64,000 nt of DNA from Streptomyces sp. SCL15-4 (GCF_033366695.1 NZ_JAOBTQ010000001.1:7812001-7876000), one strand, 5' to 3'. Counted from the stretch's first letter, positions 24,503 to 33,479 are shown. Notes: a model not told the origin generated them from the sequence alone. A program made the numbers and translations.

Positions 24503-25023
24503 GCGGTGTCCTCCCGTTGGGACTTCAGGATCCTGTGGTAGATCGGGGCGAGCCGCTCCCGGGCCTTGCGGCAGTGGTAGTCGACGGTGCTCTGGGTGAC
24601 GCCCATGTACCAGCTGATGCGCTTGGTGTCGTGGCCGCCGATGTACCGCAGGACCATGACGTCGAACTGGCGCGGAGGAAGAGAACCGAGCGCCGCGTAC
24701 AGGCCGCTGCCGCTGTCCAGGGCCGCCATCTGCTCGCGGAGAGACAGCAGCTCTTCGGATATGACGGTGCGCCGCACGATCGCCCAGATCTCCTGCTGGA
24801 GGTCCTCGCTCTCCTCGCTGAGCCGGTCCCAGTGGCGCAGGATCTCCAGGAAGGCGCGGTGGATGGCCCGTTCGGCCGCGTCGTTCGTGCCCAGCGCGGC
24901 CAGGGCGAAGTCGTGGAACGCCTCCTGGTGCAGGATGTAGAGCGCCTCGAACTCCACGGGCAGCGGGAGAGGGGCTTCGGCCACGGGGATCCGGCCGTCG
25001 TCCTCGCCGACTTCTTCGGTCAT
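24499..25023 (-). CDS. ECF-like sigma-70 family factor
   Basis: A 174-residue sigma factor. The N-terminal half (EFEALYILHQEAFHDFALAA) is a region-2-like helix bundle; the C-terminal half has a clear region 4: LPPRQFDVMVLRYIGG, then SWYMGVTQSTVDYHCRKARE as helix-turn-helix. No anti-sigma gene with transmembrane domain is adjacent; instead a soluble 231-residue protein overlaps its 3' end. It would direct transcription of an unknown small regulon. Confidence 0.85.
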   Translation of the reverse strand: MTEEVGEDDGRIPVAEAPLPLPVEFEALYILHQEAFHDFALAALGTNDAAERAIHRAFLEILRHWDRLSEESEDLQQEIWAIVRRTVISEELLSLREQMAALDSGSGLYAALGSLPPRQFDVMVLRYIGGHDTKRISWYMGVTQSTVDYHCRKARERLAPIYHRILKSQREDTA

Positions 25024-25376
25024 CGGTCCTCTTCGTTGAGGGTTCCAGGGGCCGACGCGGGGGTGCGCCGGCGTGAACTACTCAACCGGTCGAAAGCCCC
25101 GAACACGCATACGTCAGTGAACGATTTCTACGGTCAGAGACCACTCGGATGCCCACCGTGACGGACAACGCCCTGTGCGATGCGGCCTGATCAGGGATTT
25201 TGCATCACAGCGCGTGACATGGAACTGACAGACCGCTGTTCATATGTGATGAAGAGCACATGAGTTCGTTGTTTATCGCGTATCGGGTCGCAACACTAAC
25301 GAGTGAAATGCCTCGAAAACTGCGCGCCTCAGGGGTTGAAGTGCTAGCGCGCCGCCCCGGCGTGGAGGAACTGGCA
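25024..25376. other. 353-base divergent intergenic region
   Basis: Promoter region of the sigma-factor operon. It is visibly less G+C-rich than its surroundings, and contains an imperfect inverted repeat ATGTG (near 25242) and CACAT (near 25257). No coding pattern was found apart from weak in-frame sequence before the small gene at 25377. Confidence 0.4.
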
Positions 25377-25575
25377 ATGACGAAGGCCCCGGTCGTCGCC
25401 ATGGCCGCCGCTGCCACGGCGCTGGGGACGGTGCTCGGCTCCCTCGCGCTTCGGCTGCGCGCAGGGCTGTGAGCAGTACGTCGAATCCGTGTCCACCTTC
25501 GGCATCCTGATGTACGTCACCGCGGCTCTCGTCGTGGTGACCTGGGTCCGCGACGGGCGTCCGCACTCCGGCTGA
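25377..25575 (+). pseudogene. Small membrane protein gene with apparent frameshift
   Basis: The ATG has a strong site (GGAGG, 8 bases away) and starts MTKAPVVAMAAAATALGTVL, a hydrophobic helix, but stops after 31 residues at 25472. The +1 frame continues without stop as FGCAQGCEQYVESVSTFGIL and MYVTAALVVVTWVRDGRPHSG to 25575, another membrane helix. Joined, this would be a 65-residue two-helix protein. Either a frameshift has broken it or programmed slippage joins the halves. Family unknown. Confidence 0.45.
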
Positions 25576-25752
25576 CCCGGAACGGCGGCCGGCCGTCGTA
25601 CAGGCGCGGGCCGGGAGGCGCCGGGCCCAAGTGTGGGCCGGGTTCGGCGGCCCGGCCGCACTCGTGGTGCGCCGTGAACCCTCCGTTGAGCCGCATGCCG
25701 ACGCGCTCCGGCCGGCCGTGTACGGCCCCTGGATTCCCACGCCTCCCGGGCG

Positions 25753-25794
25753 TTGACACGGCGTCACACCCCTCTCATCATGGGAGCGCTCCCA
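25753..25794 (+). promoter_or_regulatory. Promoter with CebR-type operator
   Basis: TTGACA at 25753-25758 with a -10 candidate CATCAT at 25776-25781 (17-base spacing). TGGGAGCGCTCCCA at 25781-25794 is the exact 14-base palindrome bound by CebR, the LacI-family cellobiose/cellotriose-sensing repressor of Streptomyces. It overlaps the expected transcription start, as a repressor site should, and lies 179 bases before the glycoside hydrolase gene. Confidence 0.85.
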
Positions 25795-25972
25795 TAGGCG
25801 GGTTCCGGCCGCCCCGCCCCGCACGCGCACGCTCGCCCCGCACCCCGCTCCGTCCGCTCCTTTTCCTGTGTCACCGGCGCGGAACGCCCTGCTGCCGCGT
25901 CGGCGGCTCCGCCTGTCCGGCGGTACCGTCCGGCATCCTGCCGCGCCGCCGGACCCACGAGGGAGGACCCCC

Positions 25973-28102
25973 ATGCCACCACTGCACAGACCCGGCCGTC
26001 CGGCCGGCGCCGGGGGCCCGCGCGCCCTCGCGCGCGCCGCGATCGTGCTGGCCGCCACCGCGGCCCTGCTGCCCCCGCTGGCCGGCGTCGCACCCGCCGC
26101 GCCCCAGGCGGCGGCCGCCTCGGACGTCGGGGTCCGCGTCAACACCCAGGCGGCGCTGGGCCGGCTGACCGACACCGCGCGCGGCGTCAACACCGCCATC
26201 TGGGACTCGCACATGAACGATCCCGAGGTCGCCGGCCTGATGAAGGCGGCCGACGTCGGGATGATGCGCTACCCCGGCGGCTCCTACGCGGACATCTACC
26301 ACTGGGAGACGCACACGGCGCCCGGCGGCTACGTCGCTCCCGGCACCGGCTTCGACGCCTTCATGGGCACCGTCCGCGCCACCGGCGCGCAGCCGATCCT
26401 GATCGCCAACTACGGCTCGGGAACGCCCGAGGAGGCGGCGGGCTGGGTCCGGTACGCGAACGTCACCAAGAACTACGGCGCGAAGTACTGGGAGATCGGC
26501 AACGAGATCTACGGCAACGGCCATTACGGCAGCGGCTGGGAGCACGACGACCACGCGGACAAGAGCCCGCAGGAGTACGCCCGTCAGGTCCGCGCGTACG
26601 CCAAGGCCATGAAGGCCGTCGACCCGACGGTCAGGATCGGCGCGGTCCTCACCGCACCGGGCGAGTGGCCGGACGGCGTGGTCGGCGGGAGCGATCCCGG
26701 CGACTGGAACAACACCGTGCTCTCCCAGGTGACCGACGTGATCGACTTCGTCAGCGTCCACTGGTACGCGGGCGGGGCGGACACCACCGCCCAGGACGCC
26801 ATGACCCGGCTGACCCGGCTGCCCGGCGAACTGCGGGAGGTGCGCGCCCAGCTCGACCGGTACGCGGGCGCGGACTCGCCGCGCATCGGCATCGCGCTCA
26901 CCGAGATCAACACCAACACCGGCGGTGCCCGGCTCACCGCCCGTCCCAACGGCCTGTTCGCCGCCGACGCCTTCATGACGGCCCTGGAGAACGGGGTGTT
27001 CAACGTCGACTGGTGGGACACCCACAACGGCGCGGGCCAGATCACCACCGTCGACGGCGAGACGGACTACGGCGACATGGGGATGCTCTCCAGCGGCGCC
27101 TGCGCCGGTGACGTCTGCGAACCGGCGCCGAACACGCCGTTCCACCCGTACTACGGCATGAAGATGACCAGCGAACTGGGCACCGCGGGCGACACCATGG
27201 TCGCCGCCGAGTCCTCCGCGCAGGACGTCTCGGCCCACGCCGTACTGCGGCGCGACGGACGCCTGAGCGTCCTGCTCGTCAACAAGAACCCGGACGCCGC
27301 ACGGACCGTGGACCTGGACTACGCGGGCTTCACGCCGTCCGCGTCCGCGCCCGAGGTCCACCGCTACGCGCGCGGCGACAGCGACGTCACCGAGGTGGCC
27401 GACGGAGCGGTGTCCGCCTCCCAGGTCACCGTGCCGCCGTACGCGCTGCTCACCGTCACGCTGGAACCGCGGGCCGGCACCGGGCCCGGGGCGTCGGCCG
27501 CCGGAACGCCGGGCACCCCGAGGCTGGACGCGGTGACCGACACCACCGCGCGCCTGTCCTGGACGGGCGCGACGGGCGCCGCCCGCTATGTGGTCCAGGA
27601 ACGCGACGGCACGCACACCCGCCTGGTCGGCGAGACCACCGGCACCTCCGTGACCCTGCGCAACCTGCCCCCGGGCAGCACCCACACGGTCAACGTGCTG
27701 GCGTCCGACGCCTCCGGACGGCTCTCCGGCCCGTCCTCGCCGCTGACCTTCACCACCGGCACTCCGGCGGACGCCGCCTGCGCGGTGACCTATCACCGCG
27801 ACACCGGCTGGGGCAACGGCTTCGTCGCCACGATCACCGTCCGCAACCTCTCGGACACCCCGATCACCGGCTGGACCGTGGACTGGGACTGGCCGACCGG
27901 TGGCCAGTCGGTGTCCTCCGGCTGGAACGCCACCTTCCAGCAGACCGGCGCGCATGTGCGGGTGACCGCTCCCGAGGGCGCCGGACCGCTGGCCCCGGAC
28001 GGCGCGTCGACCGTGTCCTTCGGGTTCGTCGGCGCCAACGACGGCCCCAACCCGGACCCGACGGTCTTCCGCCTCAACGGAGCGGTCTGCTCCGGCGGTT
28101 GA
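25973..28102 (+). CDS. Secreted glycoside hydrolase with FN3 and cellulose-binding domains
   Basis: A 709-residue secreted enzyme. Order: signal peptide (about residues 1-45, ending APAAPQAAAA), a clan-A TIM-barrel catalytic domain with acid/base Glu in YWEIGNEIYGNGHYG near residue 175 and likely nucleophile Glu in IALTEINTNTGG near residue 310, a beta-sandwich with LLVNKNPDAARTV, an FN3 domain (about 515-605) and a CBM2-type cellulose-binding module (about 606-709; CAVTYHRDTGWGNGF, GWTVDWDWPTGG). The barrel resembles GH51/alpha-L-arabinofuranosidase-like enzymes. GGGAGGA sets the ATG. With the CebR box upstream it should be induced by cello-oligosaccharides and act on plant cell wall. Confidence 0.9.
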   Translation: MPPLHRPGRPAGAGGPRALARAAIVLAATAALLPPLAGVAPAAPQAAAASDVGVRVNTQAALGRLTDTARGVNTAIWDSHMNDPEVAGLMKAADVGMMRYPGGSYADIYHWETHTAPGGYVAPGTGFDAFMGTVRATGAQPILIANYGSGTPEEAAGWVRYANVTKNYGAKYWEIGNEIYGNGHYGSGWEHDDHADKSPQEYARQVRAYAKAMKAVDPTVRIGAVLTAPGEWPDGVVGGSDPGDWNNTVLSQVTDVIDFVSVHWYAGGADTTAQDAMTRLTRLPGELREVRAQLDRYAGADSPRIGIALTEINTNTGGARLTARPNGLFAADAFMTALENGVFNVDWWDTHNGAGQITTVDGETDYGDMGMLSSGACAGDVCEPAPNTPFHPYYGMKMTSELGTAGDTMVAAESSAQDVSAHAVLRRDGRLSVLLVNKNPDAARTVDLDYAGFTPSASAPEVHRYARGDSDVTEVADGAVSASQVTVPPYALLTVTLEPRAGTGPGASAAGTPGTPRLDAVTDTTARLSWTGATGAARYVVQERDGTHTRLVGETTGTSVTLRNLPPGSTHTVNVLASDASGRLSGPSSPLTFTTGTPADAACAVTYHRDTGWGNGFVATITVRNLSDTPITGWTVDWDWPTGGQSVSSGWNATFQQTGAHVRVTAPEGAGPLAPDGASTVSFGFVGANDGPNPDPTVFRLNGAVCSGG

Positions 28103-28393
28103 CGCCCGGGCCCGCTCGGGACGGGGGCGCGGGACGACCTCCTCCCGGGCGGGCCGGCGCGGGGTTCGCGGCGGCGCCGGACGGCCGTCGTCCACGCCGT
28201 GTACCCGGGTGAAGGGACGACGGATACGAGGGGCCCTCCGGTCATCGTGAACGCCGCCGCGCCGCCCACCGACCTTCTCCTCGACCACGCGCACCGCTCC
28301 GACCGGCACCGGCACGGGGGAACCAGCCGTGCCGGACGACGACGCGATCCCCAAGTCCTGCTCGGCGGCACGCTCGAGAGACGGGACCCGTTC

Positions 28394-29145
28394 ATGACCG
28401 CCGAGCAGACCCCCGCCACCACCACCGGCACCCGGCCCACCGGCCGCGGCGCCGACAGCGCGCGGCCCGTGTGGATCTGGCTCGCCCTCGGCGCGGCCCT
28501 CACCCTGTGGCGTCCGCGTTCGTCGGGATCAAGGCGGTCCTGCACGACTTCAGCCCGGGCCCGTTGGTACTGCTGCGGTTCTGCGTCGCCTCGGTCGGCG
28601 TCGTCGCCATCTGGGTCGTCACCGCTCGCCGGCGCTTGAGGCTCCCGGCACTCCGCGACCTGCCGCTGCTCCTGCTGTGCGCCCTGCTGGTGATCGTCGT
28701 CTACAACCTCGGCGTCGGCTACGGCGAGTCGACCCTCAGCCCGGGAACGGCCAGCTTCATCATCGGCCAGGCTCCCGTGTTCACACCGTCCTGGCCGCCT
28801 TCCTGCTGCGCGAGAAGGTGGCGGTGCTCGGCTGGGTGGGCATCGGCCTCGGAGCCGGCGGCACGGTGGCGATGCTCTTCGCCGACCAGGCCGGGCCGCG
28901 GATCAATGCCGGCGCGTTCCACGTCCTCGCGTCGGCGCTCGCCGAGAGTCTCTACTTCGTGCTGTCCAAACCGCTGCTCGGGCGGTACACCTCGACGGAG
29001 TTCAACGCCTTCGTGACGGTGCTGGGCACGCTGATGACGCTCCCTTACCTGGGGCGGCTCGGTCACGAGGTGGACGCGGCTTCCGCCGGGAGCATCGCCG
29101 TGGTCGTCTACCTGGGGCTGTTCCCCGCGGCCGTCCATCGGCGCG
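28394..29145 (+). pseudogene. EamA/DMT transporter pseudogene
   Basis: A ten-helix EamA drug/metabolite transporter in three frames. It starts MTAEQTPATT and reads WIWLALGAALTLW, then needs one extra base to continue ASAFVGIKAVLHDFSPGPLV. After SFIIGQAPVFT another missing base shifts to VLAAFLLREKVAVLGWVGIG. Homology stops at GLFPAA, near 29140, before the last helices, and is followed by unrelated sequence. Two single-base deletions plus a lost C-terminus make it non-functional, unless the two deletions are sequencing errors. Confidence 0.8.
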
Positions 29146-29190
29146 GCCCTCGTGAACAGCCGACGCGCCCGGTGAACCCTCACGGGAGGA

Positions 29191-29241
29191 GACCGCGACG
29201 GCGGGCCCCGCGGTCGAAGCGCGGAGCCCGCCGTCGCGGTC
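29191..29241 (-). terminator. Terminator of the P450 operon
   Basis: GACCGCGACGGCGGGC (29191-29206) and GCCCGCCGTCGCGGTC (29226-29241), perfect 16-base arms, directly after the stop of the ferredoxin reductase gene. Confidence 0.8.
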
Positions 29242-29248
29242 CGGCGGG

Positions 29249-30523
29249 TCAGGTGCCGACCGTCTCCGTCAGCCGGGTGACGGCCTCGGGCCACGGGGTG
29301 GGCACGGCGACCAGGGCGCGCAGGGAACGGGTCTGGCGCGGGGGCAGGCCGAGTGCCAAGATGCCGGTGGCCCGCTCGCCGGTGCCGTACAGGGCGGCCA
29401 GCCGCAGCGGGTCCTTGCCCAGGACGCGGACCTCGATCCGGTCGGCTCCGGCCGGTACACCGTGGGCCTGGAGCTTCATGTCGTACTGGTCGGACCAGAA
29501 GTACGGCACCGGCGTGAACGGGCGCCGCTCGCCGAAGCGTTCCGGATCCAGTTCGGACAGGAGGTTGCGGGCGGCCGCGAGACCCTGCTCACCGGCGTTC
29601 ATACGGTGCTCGATCCGCACCTCCCGCCCCAGCACGGGGTGGTACCAGCGGGCGACGTCACCGGCGCCGTAGAGCCCGGGGGCCGCGGCGCAGTACTCGT
29701 CGCAGCGCAGTCCGTCCGACAGGTCCAGGCCCGCCGCCTCGGCGCCGGGGCCGCGCAGCCAGTCGACGGCCGGGACGGAGCCGACGGCCAGCAGGACGTC
29801 GTCGGCCTCGACCACGGTGCCGTCGGCGAGCACGGCACCGGTCGCCCGGCCCGCCTCCCGGCGGATACCGGTGACCGCCTGTCCCGTGCGCAGGGTGACG
29901 CCGTGGGCGCGGTGGACGTCGGCGAGGAGCCGGCCGACCTCCGGGCCCAGCACCCGCCCCATCACCGTGTCCTCGGTGCCGATGAGCGTGACGTCGTGGC
30001 CGAGCGCACGCGCCACGGCGGCGGCCTCGGCGCCGAGCACGCCGCTGCCGACCACGGCCAGCCGCCGGCCGGAGACGGCGAGGCGCTCGCGCAGGGCGAG
30101 CGCGTCGTCCAGGGTGCGCAGGACGTGCAGTCCCTCGGCCGTGTCGCCGCCGGGCAGGGTGCGCGGCACCACGCCGGTGGCGACGATGACACCGGCGCAG
30201 CGCAGCACGGTCCGCCCGGCGTCGTCGAGGGTGAGAGCGCGGTGCGCGGGATCGTAGGCGACGGCGCGGGTGCCCAGCCTGAGGTCCAGGCCGAGCGCCG
30301 CGAGCTGGTCGGCGTCGCGCAGCGCGGTGCGTTCCGGCTCCCAGGTGCCGGACAGGACTTGTTTGGACAGCGGAGGGCGGTCGTAGGGCGGGTGGGGTTC
30401 GTCGCCGACGAGGGATATCTCCCCGTCCCAGCCCAGGCGGCGCAGGCCCTCGGCCGCGGCCAGCCCGGCCGCCGCAGCGCCGACGACGGCGATCCGCGGG
30501 CGGGAGGCCTGCGGGGCGCTCAT
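29249..30523 (-). CDS. Ferredoxin reductase (FAD, P450 electron supply)
   Basis: A 424-residue pyridine-nucleotide-disulfide-type reductase that passes electrons from NAD(P)H to ferredoxin. Seen: N-terminal FAD motif IAVVGAAAAGLAAAEGL (third Gly replaced by Ala in GxAAAG), PPYDRPPLSKQVLSG, a second dinucleotide motif LAVVGSGVLGAEAAAV near residue 155 and the C-terminal FAD motif GLYGAGDVARW. Its ATG overlaps the ferredoxin stop by 4 bases. With the ferredoxin and P450 it forms a full class I system. Confidence 0.93.
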   Translation of the reverse strand: MSAPQASRPRIAVVGAAAAGLAAAEGLRRLGWDGEISLVGDEPHPPYDRPPLSKQVLSGTWEPERTALRDADQLAALGLDLRLGTRAVAYDPAHRALTLDDAGRTVLRCAGVIVATGVVPRTLPGGDTAEGLHVLRTLDDALALRERLAVSGRRLAVVGSGVLGAEAAAVARALGHDVTLIGTEDTVMGRVLGPEVGRLLADVHRAHGVTLRTGQAVTGIRREAGRATGAVLADGTVVEADDVLLAVGSVPAVDWLRGPGAEAAGLDLSDGLRCDEYCAAAPGLYGAGDVARWYHPVLGREVRIEHRMNAGEQGLAAARNLLSELDPERFGERRPFTPVPYFWSDQYDMKLQAHGVPAGADRIEVRVLGKDPLRLAALYGTGERATGILALGLPPRQTRSLRALVAVPTPWPEAVTRLTETVGT

Positions 30524-30714
30524 TCGCGCACCTGGATGGCCGCGGCGGGGCAGATGGTGGCGGCCTCGCGCACGGCGGCGTGCAGGCCGGCGTCCGGAGC
30601 GGCGTTCAGCAGGACGACGATGCCGTCCTCGTCACGCTGGTCGAAGACGTCGGGGGCGACCAGTACGCACTGGCCGGCGCCGCAGCACTTCGCCTCGTCG
30701 ATGGTGATCTGCAT
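30520..30714 (-). CDS. 3Fe-4S ferredoxin
   Basis: A 64-residue ferredoxin. Cluster cysteines are C10, C16 (CCGAGQC, CX5C) and C55 in ATICPAAAI, the three-cysteine pattern of the 3Fe-4S ferredoxins that serve actinomycete P450s (SoyB/SuaB type); Cys11 sits in the position of the missing fourth ligand's neighbourhood. It lies 42 bases after the P450 gene and overlaps the reductase gene. Confidence 0.93.
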   Translation of the reverse strand: MQITIDEAKCCGAGQCVLVAPDVFDQRDEDGIVVLLNAAPDAGLHAAVREAATICPAAAIQVRE

Positions 30715-30756
30715 CAGGTTTCCTTCGGTGAGTGGTGGTGGACGGGGATGCGGAGG

Positions 30757-31980
30757 TCACCAGGTGACCGGCAGGGCATGGCAGCCGTAGATGACCATGT
30801 CGGTGCGGAAGGGGATCTCCTCGACCGGTACGGCGGGACGCATGCCGGGGAAGCGGCGCAGCAGGGTGCTGATCACCACCTGGAGCTCGGCGCGGGCCAG
30901 TGCCTGGCCGAGGCACTGGTGGATGCCGTAGCCGAAGGCGACGTGGTGCTGGGCGTTCGGCCGGGTGATGTCGAGCCGTCCGGCGTCGGGGAAGGTGTCC
31001 TCGTCGCGGTTGGCGGAGGGTACGGCGACGATGACGCCCTCGCCGCGGCGGATGAGCTGCCCGCCGACCTCGACGTCCGCCAGGGCCGCGCGGCGGGGGC
31101 CGTTGCGGATGATGCTGTGGAAACGCAGCAGTTCCTCCACGGCGCCGCGGATCAGGGAGGGGTCCTCGCGCAGCCGGCCGGCGGTCTCCTGGTCGAGCAT
31201 CAGGGACAGGGCGCTCAGGCCGATCATGTTGGCGGTCGTCTCGTGGCCGGCGACCAGCAGCAGCACGGCGAACGCCACGAGGTCCTCGTGGGTCAGCTCG
31301 TCCCGTGCGTACTGCTCGGTGACGAGCCGGCTGATGATGTCGTCGCCCGGGTCGGCCTTCTTGGCGCCGACCAACTGGTCGATGTAGGCGAGGAGTTCGT
31401 TGCGGGCGGGTTCGCGCTGCTCTTCGGTGAGGTCACGGGAGAGCAGGGTACCGGTCAGCCGCTGGAAGGTGTCGTGGTCCTCGTAGGGCACGCCCAGCAG
31501 CAGGCTGATGGCGAGCGAGGGCAGCGGCAGTGCCAGGGCCTGGACCAGGTCGACGGGGCGCTCGGAACGGTCGGTCCGCTCCATCGCGTCGCACAGTTCG
31601 TCGGTGAGGCGTTGCAGGATCGGGCGCAGCGCCTCCACCCGCTTGACCATGAAGTCCCGGGTGACCATGCGGCGCAGCCGGGTGTGTTCCGGCGGGTCCA
31701 TGCGGATGAAGCCCCGCGTGGCGCCGGGGCGCGGGCTGCCGCCGGTCATCCCGCTGACCGGGTACCCGGCGGCGGAGGTGTCGGAGCTGAAGCGCACGTC
31801 GCCGAGGATCGCCCGGACGTCCGTGTACCGCGTGGCGAGCCATGCCCAGCCGCCGTCGTCCAGCGCGACCTTGGACAGGGGCTCTTCCAGGCGCAGTCGC
31901 GCGAGGCCCTCGGGCGGATCGAAGGGGCAGCCGGACGGCGGCCGGGAAGGCAGCGGCGGCAGCGGTGCGGTGGTGGTCAT
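30757..31980 (-). CDS. Cytochrome P450 (CYP105-like)
   Basis: A 407-residue soluble bacterial P450. Seen: RMDPPEHTRLRRMV, the I-helix oxygen-activation motif LLLVAGHETTANM, the K-helix ELLR, and the haem loop VAFGYGIHQCLGQALAR with the Cys ligand. The overall pattern, with DPPEH and CLGQ-L-AR, resembles CYP105, a family of broad xenobiotic and tailoring hydroxylases in Streptomyces. First gene of the P450-ferredoxin-reductase operon, with a palindrome in its promoter and a TetR gene upstream on the same strand. Substrate unknown. Confidence 0.93.
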   Translation of the reverse strand: MTTTAPLPPLPSRPPSGCPFDPPEGLARLRLEEPLSKVALDDGGWAWLATRYTDVRAILGDVRFSSDTSAAGYPVSGMTGGSPRPGATRGFIRMDPPEHTRLRRMVTRDFMVKRVEALRPILQRLTDELCDAMERTDRSERPVDLVQALALPLPSLAISLLLGVPYEDHDTFQRLTGTLLSRDLTEEQREPARNELLAYIDQLVGAKKADPGDDIISRLVTEQYARDELTHEDLVAFAVLLLVAGHETTANMIGLSALSLMLDQETAGRLREDPSLIRGAVEELLRFHSIIRNGPRRAALADVEVGGQLIRRGEGVIVAVPSANRDEDTFPDAGRLDITRPNAQHHVAFGYGIHQCLGQALARAELQVVISTLLRRFPGMRPAVPVEEIPFRTDMVIYGCHALPVTW

Positions 31981-32008
31981 GCCACTCCTTGTGGGAGAAG
32001 ACCTTCAA

Positions 32009-32022
32009 CTAACAGTCGTTAG
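32009..32022. promoter_or_regulatory. Palindromic operator before the P450 gene
   Basis: CTAACAGTCGTTAG: 5-base arms CTAAC/GTTAG around AGTC, about 30 bases before the P450 ATG, followed by a second partly symmetric TCGTTAGCTTACGA (32016-32029). Probable site of the upstream TetR regulator. Confidence 0.7.
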
Positions 32023-32146
32023 CTTACGACCGTTTCCTTAGGGCATGGCGCGACCGGGGCGGCAGGAGGGGTGAAGGAAATCGGGTGATGTGATGGAGAG
32101 GTGACGTGTCGTCAGGGCGAGGCGGCCGAGGAGGACCCGGGACGGG

Positions 32147-32806
32147 TCAGCGTTCCAGCAGCAGGCCGAGCAGCTCGTCGACGAAGCGGTCCAGCCGGGC
32201 GGTGTCCTTGCGGCGCGGCATGACCTGCCAGAGCGTGACCCGGCCGTGCAGCGCGCACCACAGCAGGTACGGGGCTTCCGCGCGGGTGCCCCGGACCTGC
32301 CAGCCGGCCTCCTCGCAGTGGGTGAGTGCCTGGCTCAGCCCGCGCAGGAGCAGGCCCGCCGGGTGGCCGTGCAGCCGGTCCTCGTCCACCGGGGTCTGCC
32401 AGATCTCGCACATCAGGCGGTACTTGGCCGGGTTGGCGACCGCGAAACGGCAGTACGCGCGCAGCTGGTGCCGCAGCCGCTCCAGCGGGGCGTCGGCGGG
32501 CGCGGAGGCGTCGGCCTCGGCCATCAGCGCGGCCAGCCGTTCGTAGTGCTCCGCCAGTACGGCCCACACCAGTTCGGTCTTGTCGGCGAAGTGCCGGTAG
32601 ATGCTCGGGGTGGCGATGCCGACCTCCCGGGCCACCGCGCGCAGGGAGAGGGCGTCCTCGCTGCCCACCTGCTCCAGCAGCCCGCCGGCGGCCCGCAGGA
32701 TCTCCTCACGCAGCCGCTCGCCCTGCCCGCGCGGGTTGCGCACCCGCGCCGTCCGCTCCGGAGCGGCCCCGGCGGAGCCCTCCCCGTCCCGCTTCGTCCC
32801 GTCCAC
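32147..32806 (-). CDS. TetR family regulator of the P450 operon
   Basis: A 219-residue TetR with a WHG-type C-terminal domain (YCRFAVANPAKYRLMCEIWQ). HTH: LRAVAREVGIATPSIYRHF near residues 57-75, then ADKTELVWAVL. The GTG start follows GGAGGTGGG. The long open frame upstream has shadow composition and is rejected. It lies 166 bases before the P450 gene, same strand, with a TetR-type palindrome between them. Confidence 0.87.
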   Translation of the reverse strand: MDGTKRDGEGSAGAAPERTARVRNPRGQGERLREEILRAAGGLLEQVGSEDALSLRAVAREVGIATPSIYRHFADKTELVWAVLAEHYERLAALMAEADASAPADAPLERLRHQLRAYCRFAVANPAKYRLMCEIWQTPVDEDRLHGHPAGLLLRGLSQALTHCEEAGWQVRGTRAEAPYLLWCALHGRVTLWQVMPRRKDTARLDRFVDELLGLLLER

Positions 32807-33378
32807 CGCCGCCCACCTCCTTCTCGTCCGAGCGTCCGCGCCGCCGCGGGCGGTGGACCATTCTCGCCGATCACCGCAGGGCAGCCGCCCCGAACCGTAC
32901 ACGACACCGGCCGCCGCATCGGCGCACACGGGCGGCCGTAGGCGGCGCACCGGACCGCTGGGCGTGCCGAGCCGATGGCGTTGCGATACCGGGGCGGCTC
33001 GGTCTCGCCGACGAGGGCTGCGACCGGGTCCGCCGGTGTCCGGGACCGGCCGGCCGGCGATCGGGCGACGTACGGTGTCCGCGAAGCCCGGGCCGGGTTG
33101 CCCGGCTGGAACCCGCCGGTCAGCACGTCCAGGCCGGCACCGGACGTCGATGCCCGCCCAGGTGATGCCGTCCGGCGCTCGGCGCATCCGACGGACCGGA
33201 GCCGGGGCCGCTGGACACGGGCGGCGGCCCCGGATGCCGTCACGGCATCCGGACCCTTCGCCCGGACACGCTCTTCCGGGAGGAACAGCCCGGCTCACCC
33301 GGGCCTTGGGCGGACGGCGCCGGCGCTGCCACGGGAGCGCCCGGCAGGCGCGACGCTCCCGCCCCCGGGCATGCCGGA
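32807..33378. other. 572-base region without visible genes
   Basis: High G+C, no frame with plausible protein composition, no repeats beyond chance. It should hold the TetR promoter near 32807-32900; I see no clear -10/-35 pair. Confidence 0.4.
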
Positions 33379-33436
33379 GATCCGTGCCGCCCCTCGGGGC
33401 GGTGGGCCCGCCGGACGGGAGGGAGCGGCACGGATC
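33379..33436 (-). terminator. Hairpin terminator after the exported protein gene
   Basis: GATCCGTGCCGC (33379-33390) and GCGGCACGGATC (33425-33436) are perfect 12-base arms, 44 bases after the stop of the minus-strand gene ending at 33480. Confidence 0.7.
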
Positions 33437-33479
33437 GTTCACCTGTCGGTTTCGTCGGTTTCCTTCAGGGCCCCGGGGG

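Noticed and set aside
28103..28160. G+C-rich inverted segments after the glycoside hydrolase as a terminator
   Set aside because: Several overlapping CCCGGGC/GCCCGGG matches occur but no single convincing stem; chance is likely at this base composition.
32810..33442. N-terminal extension of the TetR gene up to 33442
   Set aside because: The extension is Arg/Pro-rich, not TetR-like, and a GTG with a good ribosome site exists at 32806.
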